A DNA stretch of 5,126 nt from Candidatus Kerfeldbacteria bacterium (lineage in GTDB: Bacteria; Patescibacteriota; Patescibacteriia; SBBC01; CAIJZX01): contig JACQBO010000084.1 of the NCBI GenBank assembly GCA_016194465.1, positions 1 to 5,126 of the forward strand, given 5' to 3'. A model generated the notes under the pieces. The model was not told the origin of the DNA, searched no databases, and saw only the letters and a program-made list of their open reading frames with translations. This document shows, piece after piece, positions 1-4,719 of this stretch; position 1 is the stretch's first letter; the number at the start of each line of letters is the position of its first letter. The position numbers and the translations under genes were made by a program.

Positions 1-1
1 C

Positions 2-889
2 CTGAGCGAACTATCCCTCGAGCGAACCCGGGAAGAATGGAGTAAACTTTTTTTACGAGCTCATCGCCCGTCCCTTGGATTGCAGGCGGCGTTTGATACC
101 GGATTTTTTCATTACTATCTCCCGGCGATTGCCGCCTTAGCCAAGACCCCGCAAGACCCGGAGCACCATCCAGAAGGAAATTGTTGGGTGCATACGCTCT
201 TGAGCGTTGACCAGGCCAAGGACGTCATGGCCGAAGGGTCGTGGACCACATCCGAACAGCTCATCATTCTCCTGGCCGTTTGGGCGCATGACTTTGGCAA
301 GGCAACGACGACTCAGATGGTTGAGGGTCGGGTCAGGGCGCTTGGCCACGATCGGGCCGGCGTGGTGATCGCCAATGACTTCTTACGTTGTGCTGGGTTC
401 CCGTCAAAAGTCGGCGACCAGGTGATTCCCTTGGTCCGGGAACACATGACTCCGGCCCAACTGTTTGCCCACAGTCATCGGGGTGTGGTGACCGACGGAG
501 CGATGCGGCGTCTGGCGCAACGTCTACATCCCGCCAATATTAGGTTGCTAGCCGCCGTGACTGAGGCTGACTACCGCGGCCGCGGTCCTTTTCCGGGAAC
601 TGGCATCCGCGTCGTCTGGCCCAGAGATAATCCGGCTGTCAGCTGGCTATTGGAACGCATGGCCGAACTTCAACTTCAACAACGCCCCGCCCCCGTCCTT
701 TGGGGCCGTGATCTGGTCAGTCGGGGTTGGCCGCCCGGGCCCATGTTTGGTCAAGCGCTGGATGCGGCGGAGCGACTGGCCCAGTCCGGCTGGTCACGGG
801 AACAAATTATTGCGCTCCTCGCCGAGCCAAGGTCACCGGCCGAGGATCTTCAAAAACTGCAACGAGCCGCATCTGAGTTGAAACCGTAG
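2..889 (+). CDS. cca: C-terminal part of Cca-type tRNA nucleotidyltransferase (HD domain), 5' truncated by window
   Basis: The frame is open from base 2, so 295 residues are visible and the true start lies upstream. A TTG at 80 falls inside conserved sequence (LSLERTREEWSKL just before it) and is not the start. The visible part matches the C-terminal half of bacterial CCA-adding enzymes of the E. coli Cca / poly(A) polymerase family. In order it shows an ER..EEW.K helix, QDPEHHPEG, HTLL (His codon 191-193), HDFGK (His-Asp 287-292), GHDRAG, REHMTP, TEADYRGRG, and near the C-terminus GRDLVSRGWPPGPMFG. In this family the N-terminal nucleotidyltransferase domain adds or repairs the tRNA 3' CCA in the cytoplasm. 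The HD domain of E. coli Cca has metal-dependent phosphohydrolase activity, and the His and Asp ligands are present here. The catalytic domain is out of view, so CCA addition itself is inferred. The last 27 codons overlap the convergent PMT-like gene. Confidence 0.85.
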   Translation: MSELSLERTREEWSKLFLRAHRPSLGLQAAFDTGFFHYYLPAIAALAKTPQDPEHHPEGNCWVHTLLSVDQAKDVMAEGSWTTSEQLIILLAVWAHDFGKATTTQMVEGRVRALGHDRAGVVIANDFLRCAGFPSKVGDQVIPLVREHMTPAQLFAHSHRGVVTDGAMRRLAQRLHPANIRLLAAVTEADYRGRGPFPGTGIRVVWPRDNPAVSWLLERMAELQLQQRPAPVLWGRDLVSRGWPPGPMFGQALDAAERLAQSGWSREQIIALLAEPRSPAEDLQKLQRAASELKP

Positions 890-2105
890 CGCGTTCACGC
901 CATGACGGTAACCATTGCCGTAGTTTGTTTTGGCCTGGTGACAGGGGCAGTCCGACATACCATGGCCAGAACCAGATAAAAACTCCGGTCGCCAAGACCA
1001 AAAAAACAATGACGAAGCGTCGACGCCGAGACCATACGGCGTCAAGCATCGTGGCGATCAGCAAGATCATAAAAACACTCAAGGGCAAGGCGTGATAGGA
1101 GTACATGATCCGGGGAACGAGGGCAAACGGAATCCAGGTAGCCAGAATAAAAACATTCAACGTCCGGAGAACGGGCCGTGTCCAGCCCCGAAATAGATTG
1201 TAGATTAATAGTGCCGAGCCGCTCCACCACACGAGTGGATTTGCCAAAGACCATATCGACTGCAACCGTCCATGAACGTGCTGCAGGAAATAGGGAAAAG
1301 GTTGCCACAACACCAGCCAGCCCCACCAGGGTTGCGCATAGGGATCACCGGTGCCCGGGACACTCAGGTGATAGTGCAGCATCTGCAGGTTCGTTTGGAA
1401 AAAAGAGCTTGGCAACCCGAGCCAGGCAAAATGCAGCCGGAAGACGAGCCAGTAGATGAGCAACGGCAAGAGCACAAGCGGGCCGATCGTCAGCCGAGTG
1501 AGGCGGATATTTTTTTTAACCCGAGTCAAGCCAAACCACTCGGGCCATAACCAAAGCCCGAGCGCCGGCACCGTAATCAAAATTGATAACCACTTCACGG
1601 ATAAGGCCGCGCCAGAAAACACCCCGGCCAGGATGAGCCACCACACTGGGCGCCTCGAGTCGAGAGCTTTGAGCATCGCAGCCAAAGCCACGAGGGCATA
1701 GAGCAAATAAGGAATGTTGATCAGGCCCAGCCGTGCGTCGACCAGCCACAGGCCGTTCAGTAACGATAAAATTATGGCGATGGCCGCCGCGCGCCGACTT
1801 TTCGTCAATCGCCAAGCGATCCACCAAACAAGGGGGACAATCAACGCCCCTTCGACCGCGTTCAGGCTCCGCCACGTCACCGGCGAGTAGCCAAAGAGTT
1901 TAAAGATCGCCCCTAATTGCATCTTGCCCAGCGGCGGATGCGGATCGAAATAGGCCTGGCGCACGATGTACTCGTGCCCATCACGAACAAAAAAAACTTC
2001 GTCGCTGATGAGGCTCGCTGGCTGTCCGATATGCCAGAAGTTCATGCCCAAGGCAACGACGAATCCCAGGCACGGCCACCACCAGTATTTTCTGTCTTGG
2101 AACAT
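807..2105 (-). CDS. PMT/GT39-like polytopic membrane glycosyltransferase
   Basis: This is a 432-residue, very hydrophobic protein with many membrane segments and Trp-rich loops. Its landmarks match protein O-mannosyltransferases (PMT, GT39): an N-terminal helix (about 8-24), an acidic pair SDE at 34-36 in the first external loop, then DPHPPLGK at 54-61 (yeast Pmt has DVHPPLAK). These are followed by WRSLNAVEGALIVPLV, VDARLGLINIPYLLYAL, LAGVFSGAALSVKW, a NPLVWW motif, and YSYHALPL near the C-terminus. Known PMTs move mannose from a polyprenyl-phosphate carrier to Ser/Thr of exported proteins. The sugar and acceptor here are unknown, and another lipid-carrier-dependent glycosyltransferase is possible. 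The ATG at 2105 was chosen because a near-perfect extended -10 box lies 6 nt upstream. A longer reading from 2189 would run back through that promoter and into the repeat arm of the neighbouring cassette. The stop (TAA, complement of 807-809) lies inside cca. Confidence 0.85.
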   Translation of the reverse strand: MFQDRKYWWWPCLGFVVALGMNFWHIGQPASLISDEVFFVRDGHEYIVRQAYFDPHPPLGKMQLGAIFKLFGYSPVTWRSLNAVEGALIVPLVWWIAWRLTKSRRAAAIAIILSLLNGLWLVDARLGLINIPYLLYALVALAAMLKALDSRRPVWWLILAGVFSGAALSVKWLSILITVPALGLWLWPEWFGLTRVKKNIRLTRLTIGPLVLLPLLIYWLVFRLHFAWLGLPSSFFQTNLQMLHYHLSVPGTGDPYAQPWWGWLVLWQPFPYFLQHVHGRLQSIWSLANPLVWWSGSALLIYNLFRGWTRPVLRTLNVFILATWIPFALVPRIMYSYHALPLSVFMILLIATMLDAVWSRRRRFVIVFLVLATGVFIWFWPWYVGLPLSPGQNKLRQWLPSWRERATVSTQMRLVAVFEDPRPVTLARRGAQ

Positions 2106-2111
2106 GGTTTC

Positions 2112-2120
2112 AGTATAGCA
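2112..2120 (-). promoter_or_regulatory. Extended -10 promoter for the PMT-like gene, predicted leaderless
   Basis: On the minus strand the sequence reads TGC-TATACT-GAAACC-ATG. TATACT is one base from the TATAAT consensus and is preceded by the TGn extension. No convincing -35 box is seen at the usual distance, which is normal for extended -10 promoters. The predicted +1 (7 nt after the hexamer) is the A of the ATG at 2105, so the mRNA would have no 5' leader. No Shine-Dalgarno sequence is present. The promoter is inferred from sequence only. Confidence 0.6.
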
Positions 2121-2147
2121 AATATTGTGGACGGTGGGACGGAAATA

Positions 2148-2156
2148 TGGTATAGT
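2148..2156 (+). promoter_or_regulatory. Extended -10 promoter facing galU and the GIY-YIG remnant
   Basis: The plus strand reads TGG-TATAGT-CATCCC-ATG. TATAGT is one base from consensus and has the TGn extension. The predicted +1 is A2163, the first base of an ATG, with the same 6-nt gap as in the divergent promoter on the other strand. No clear -35 box is seen. It is the best promoter candidate for the galU operon, but the present galU start is 292 nt downstream because the inverted-repeat cassette lies between them. Confidence 0.55.
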
Positions 2157-2162
2157 CATCCC

Positions 2163-2174
2163 ATGCCCCGTTAG
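2163..2174 (+). other. Vestigial leaderless start: 3-codon mini-ORF (Met-Pro-Arg-stop)
   Basis: An ATG sits exactly at the predicted +1 of the TATAGT promoter and reads ATG CCC CGT TAG. Its first five bases, ATGCC, equal the first five bases of galU at 2455-2459. The likely explanation is that this is the original leaderless galU start, cut off from its gene when the cassette inserted; the stop codon lies in the left repeat arm. As it stands it would encode only a tripeptide. This is inference from spacing and sequence identity. Confidence 0.4.
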
Positions 2175-2180
2175 AGGTTG
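2166..2180 (+). repeat. Left arm of 15-bp inverted repeat
   Basis: CCCCGTTAGAGGTTG is the exact reverse complement of 2439-2453. Extending outward to 2162-2180 against 2439-2457 gives 18 of 19 complementary positions, and the one mismatch is a G·U-compatible pair. The arm contains the AGAGG that serves as ribosome binding site for the nuclease ORF. Confidence 0.9.
2173..2177 (+). promoter_or_regulatory. Shine-Dalgarno-like site inside the left repeat arm
   Basis: AGAGG ends 10 nt before the ATG at 2188 and decides that start for the GIY-YIG reading frame. It is the only credible Shine-Dalgarno match among the starts seen in this window. Because it lies in the repeat arm it is complementary to CCTCT in the right arm (2442-2446), so the mRNA could mask it. 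Confidence 0.5.
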
Positions 2181-2187
2181 CCCGATC

Positions 2188-2448
2188 ATGAACCATTACG
2201 CCTACGTTTTGTTGAGCAGGAAAGACGACAACTTCTGTACAGGTTACGCCAGCGATCTTATCAGAAGGTTAAAATAACATCACGACGGCAAAGTATTTTC
2301 TACCAAGAGTCGACAGCCGATGAAACTCGTGTATTATGAAGTTTGTTTGACAAGACAAGATGCACGAGCTCGCGAAAAATATCTCAAGTCAGGGATGGGC
2401 AAGCGGTACCTGGGGAACAGGCTAACTCATTATTTAGACAACCTCTAA
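2188..2448 (+). pseudogene. GIY-YIG endonuclease family protein, interrupted by an in-frame stop
   Basis: One frame reads from ATG 2188 to TAA 2446-2448, 86 codons, the usual size of small single-domain GIY-YIG proteins (UvrC/YhbQ-like). It is interrupted by TAA at 2275-2277 (codon 30). Family landmarks before the break are YAYVLLSRKDDNF and TGYASDLIRRLK. After the break come GKVFSTKSRQP, LVYYE, and REKYLKSGMGKRYLGNRL with the conserved Glu. The same frame continues across the stop, so this is a nonsense change and not a frameshift; Gln (CAA) or Glu (GAA) is the likely ancestral codon. The second motif, normally YIG or YTG, reads CTG here (Cys17, TGT at 2236-2238), so the catalytic Tyr is also lost. 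Intact relatives are DNA nucleases. A 29-residue product would lack the Glu and most of the fold. Its start follows the left repeat arm and its final stop codon lies in the right arm. Confidence 0.85.
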
Positions 2449-2453
2449 CGGGG
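2439..2453 (-). repeat. Right arm of 15-bp inverted repeat
   Basis: CAACCTCTAACGGGG is the reverse complement of 2166-2180. It contains the TAA (2446-2448) that ends the GIY-YIG frame, and ends one base before the galU ATG. The arms could pair in a transcript, closing a loop of about 258 nt and placing the galU start codon at the foot of the stem. Confidence 0.9.
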
Positions 2454-2454
2454 T

Positions 2455-3339
2455 ATGCCAAAAAAATCAACCAAGACAAAAATACGCAAGGCGGTCATTC
2501 CCGTGGCCGGTTTTGGTACCCGTTTTTTGCCGGCCACGATTGCCCAGCCGAAAGAAATGCTGCCGATCGTTGATAAGCCAATCATTCAATATATTGTCGA
2601 GGAGATGGTGGCCAGCGGAATCGAGGAAATTATTTTTGTGACCGGCCGAAATAAGCGAGCGATTGAGGACCATTTTGATTATTCTGGCGAACTCGAGCAG
2701 TTGCTGAGGGACAATGATCGGCTCGATCTCTTGAAGGAGGTCCACCAGATATCCCGACTGGCAAAGTTTGTCTATGTCCGCCAGAACAAAATGCTTGGCA
2801 TTGGTGACGCGCTCATGTGCGCCCGAGGCGTGGTCGGCGACGAGCCCTTTGCCTTTGCCAACGGTGATGACATCATCGACTCTCGCCAACCAGCCATCGG
2901 TCAGCTGATGCATGCATATCGCCGCTATCACTCCAGTATTATCGGCGTTCTGCCCGTCAACCCGGAACTGGTCAGTCGGTACGGCGTGGTCAAACCCGTG
3001 ACCACGGTCACCGGTCAGACCTTTCGCATCAAGGGCATCGCGGAAAAACCAAAGATTGAGGAAGCGCCTTCGAAGTTCGGCGTCTTCGGGCGATACATTT
3101 TTACACCCTCGATCTTTTCCGCCATTGAAAAAGCGAAGCCGCGAACGGGTAAGGAGCTGTATATCGCCGACGCACTCGATGTGGTGGTTCGACGTGAACG
3201 GATCTACGCCTACCACATGACCGGCCGCTATTTTGACTGCGGCAGTAAAACCGAATACGTCAAAGCGAATATTTACTACGCGTTAAAGCATCCGGAGTTG
3301 CGGCAACAAATCCGCGCTTATTTAAAAAAGCCTCGTTAG
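2455..3339 (+). CDS. galU: UTP--glucose-1-phosphate uridylyltransferase
   Basis: This 294-residue cytoplasmic enzyme is the usual length for bacterial GalU. It makes UDP-glucose from UTP and glucose-1-phosphate, feeding envelope polysaccharide and glycoconjugate synthesis. The nucleotide-binding loop is at about 16-28 (PVAGFGTRFLPAT), followed by PKEMLPI with the conserved Lys33 and DKPIIQYIVEE. Further motifs are GIGDALMCA, NGDDII, YGVVKP, IAEKPK, GRYIFTP, GKELYIADALD, and DCGSKTEY near the C-terminus. Position 29 is Ile where E. coli GalU has Lys (ATKA). The ATG at 2455 was chosen because KIRKAVIPVAG follows a few residues later, as in relatives. No usable Shine-Dalgarno sequence precedes it: GGGG lies only 1 nt upstream and belongs to the repeat arm. 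The gene is 6 nt after the stop of the GIY-YIG remnant in the same frame, and 3 nt before the next gene. A related nucleotidyltransferase specificity is possible, but GalU is by far the best fit. Confidence 0.93.
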   Translation: MPKKSTKTKIRKAVIPVAGFGTRFLPATIAQPKEMLPIVDKPIIQYIVEEMVASGIEEIIFVTGRNKRAIEDHFDYSGELEQLLRDNDRLDLLKEVHQISRLAKFVYVRQNKMLGIGDALMCARGVVGDEPFAFANGDDIIDSRQPAIGQLMHAYRRYHSSIIGVLPVNPELVSRYGVVKPVTTVTGQTFRIKGIAEKPKIEEAPSKFGVFGRYIFTPSIFSAIEKAKPRTGKELYIADALDVVVRRERIYAYHMTGRYFDCGSKTEYVKANIYYALKHPELRQQIRAYLKKPR

Positions 3340-3342
3340 TGT

Positions 3343-4716
3343 ATGCGCCGAGTTTTTCTCATTATTGCCATTTTGCTCCTCCCCATCGTGCCGATTGTCT
3401 TGGTGGTAACCGGCGCGCTGCACCCCAAGCCAAAGACCGTGACGCCGGTGCACTTGACGGTCTGGGGAACAGTTGACGCTGACAAGGCCTTCAAAACAGT
3501 CCTGGCCAAATACGCCAAGAATCATTCCTATGTCACGGTTGAATATATCCAGGTTCGCCCCGAAGATTATTTCCAGCAATTAGTCACCGCTTGGGCCCAA
3601 GGCACCGGTCCCGATCTCTACTTTGTGCCAAATTCCTGGGTGGGGCAAATGACGCAGTATGCTTCGCCCCTGCCGCCCGATCTATCGATTCCCGTCATCG
3701 TCCGGACGAAAGGCCTCTTCGGGATTAGCCAAAACATCTCCACCCCGAAAAATTTGGCTCCCGCTTTAGCCACGCTACAAAATCGATTTGTCGACGTGGT
3801 CATGAATGATGTCAATGTGGATGGGCGGGTTTGGGGTCTGCCGTTGTCGATGGATACCATTGTTCTGTATTACAACAAAGACCTTTTGAACGCCGCGAAA
3901 ATTTTTCAGCCGGCAAAAACCTGGCAAGAGTTGGTCGGCCAAGTTGGTGGGAATCATCTGACCGTCACCGATGAAAAGAATAACCTAGTCCATTCCGGCG
4001 TCGCCCTGGGCACGGCCAATAACGTCCCCTACGCCAGCGACATTCTCACCTTACTCATGATGCAAAACGGCGCGACCATGACCACGCCTGATCACCATGT
4101 CAATTTTGATTCTCCACCCGGACTGGACGCGGTCAATTTCTATACCTCTTTTGCCTTGTCCAGCAAAGCGACCTATAGTTGGAGTGAATCACAGCCCAAC
4201 GCCATCGACGCGTTTCTCCAGGGCAAGGTGGCCTACTTCTTTGGCACCCTGCAAGATCGGGCCACGATTTCCGCCGGCAGCTTGAATTGGGCGGTCACCC
4301 CGATGCTTCATTTATCTGCCAGCGGAGATAATGACGTGTCGTCCGGCGGTCAGGCGACCATTGATCCCGCTCGGTATCAAGTCGCCATGGTTTCGAAAGC
4401 TAGTCAGCTGACCGGAAAATCTGTCTACGCCTGGAACCTGCTCAATTTTTTGAGCCAAGACCAAAATGTCGTTTCATACCTGCAAGACACGGGCCACCTG
4501 GCCGCTACTCGGGCCATCCTTAACCAACAAAAAGACGACCTGACCCTCGGTGTCTACGCCAACCAACTACTGACCGCCCGAAGTTGGTACCATGGAAAGA
4601 ACGGAGCCCAAATCGATGATTACTTTTCCGCCATGATCACCAGCGTGATCAATGGCAAGTCCAGTCCCGACGATGCGTTACACTTGGTCGCCAAACAAGT
4701 TGAGTCAACCTTATAG
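3343..4716 (+). CDS. Extracellular solute-binding protein (ABC sugar-type family 1), membrane anchored
   Basis: This 457-residue protein has a short basic N-terminus and one hydrophobic segment (about 4-23), followed by the periplasmic-binding-protein fold. Visible landmarks are VHLTVWGTVD (36-45, first strand), GTGPDLYFVPNSWVGQM (87-103), GRVWGLPLSMDTIVLYYNKDLL (161-182), KTWQELV (192-198), AFLQGKVAYFFG, and a late YAWNLLNFL helix. Family members bind sugars or other small ligands outside the membrane for ABC importers; the ligand here is unknown. There is no cysteine anywhere, so it cannot be a lipoprotein, and no clear signal peptidase I site follows the hydrophobic segment, which suggests an uncleaved anchor. 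No permease or ATPase gene is in view. Its ATG is 3 nt after the galU stop with no Shine-Dalgarno sequence, suggesting translational coupling. The C-terminus (QVESTL) ends 3 nt before the pilin-like gene. Confidence 0.88.
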   Translation: MRRVFLIIAILLLPIVPIVLVVTGALHPKPKTVTPVHLTVWGTVDADKAFKTVLAKYAKNHSYVTVEYIQVRPEDYFQQLVTAWAQGTGPDLYFVPNSWVGQMTQYASPLPPDLSIPVIVRTKGLFGISQNISTPKNLAPALATLQNRFVDVVMNDVNVDGRVWGLPLSMDTIVLYYNKDLLNAAKIFQPAKTWQELVGQVGGNHLTVTDEKNNLVHSGVALGTANNVPYASDILTLLMMQNGATMTTPDHHVNFDSPPGLDAVNFYTSFALSSKATYSWSESQPNAIDAFLQGKVAYFFGTLQDRATISAGSLNWAVTPMLHLSASGDNDVSSGGQATIDPARYQVAMVSKASQLTGKSVYAWNLLNFLSQDQNVVSYLQDTGHLAATRAILNQQKDDLTLGVYANQLLTARSWYHGKNGAQIDDYFSAMITSVINGKSSPDDALHLVAKQVESTL

Positions 4717-4719
4717 ACC

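Larger units (their letters stand above)
2166..2453 (+). mobile_element. Small inverted-repeat cassette carrying a GIY-YIG nuclease gene (decayed copy)
   Basis: The unit of about 290 bp consists of a perfect 15-bp inverted repeat (2166-2180 and 2439-2453) with one nuclease-like ORF filling nearly all the space between. The interior is about 44% GC by hand count (109 of 250 bases at 2191-2440), against about 50-60% in two sampled 100-bp stretches of the downstream genes, suggesting separate origin. There is no transposase. ATGCC occurs on both sides (2163-2167 and 2455-2459), compatible with a 3-5 bp target duplication, though the exact ends are ambiguous because the repeat itself begins with C residues. 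The cassette separates a strong-looking promoter from galU. Reading it as mobile is inference; the repeat, the ORF and the composition shift are seen directly. Confidence 0.55.

Noticed and set aside
80..82. TTG as the start of the HD-domain gene
   Set aside because: The frame stays open to base 2 and encodes conserved Cca sequence upstream, so the gene begins before the window.
573..586. Perfect 14-bp palindrome ACCGCGGCCGCGGT
   Set aside because: It lies within codons for the conserved DYRGRG stretch of Cca and is explained by GC-rich Arg/Gly codons.
1510..1517. Runs of 7-8 A/T (also at 48-54, 1989-1996, 2460-2466) as frameshift sites
   Set aside because: All lie in intact frames coding ordinary Lys/Phe residues, and no alternative-frame product is supported.
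2106..2189. Longer N-terminus of the PMT-like protein (28 extra residues)
   Set aside because: It would cross the extended -10 promoter and enter the cassette's left arm, and the added residues have no membrane-protein character. The ATG at 2105 has the better context.
2275..2277. Recoding of the stop by an alternative genetic code
   Set aside because: The CPR code change known in Gracilibacteria and SR1 reassigns TGA, not TAA. The PMT-like gene and the GIY-YIG frame end in TAA, and no in-frame TGA occurs in the other genes.
2431..2436. TATTTA as a possible -10 box for galU inside the cassette
   Set aside because: It is a weak match with no TGn extension or -35 box, much poorer than TATAGT at 2151.
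2343..2573. 76-residue open frame across the repeat arm and galU start
   Set aside because: It lies out of frame over the end of the GIY-YIG remnant and the start of galU and resembles no family; it is a shadow.
2467..3216. 249-residue antisense frame inside galU
   Set aside because: It has no start signal and no family motifs. Its length is explained by codon bias of the strongly supported galU on the other strand.
4636..4651. GATCAC-cagc-GTGATC hairpin
   Set aside because: It is in the middle of the solute-binding protein coding region with no U-tract after it; it is not a terminator.
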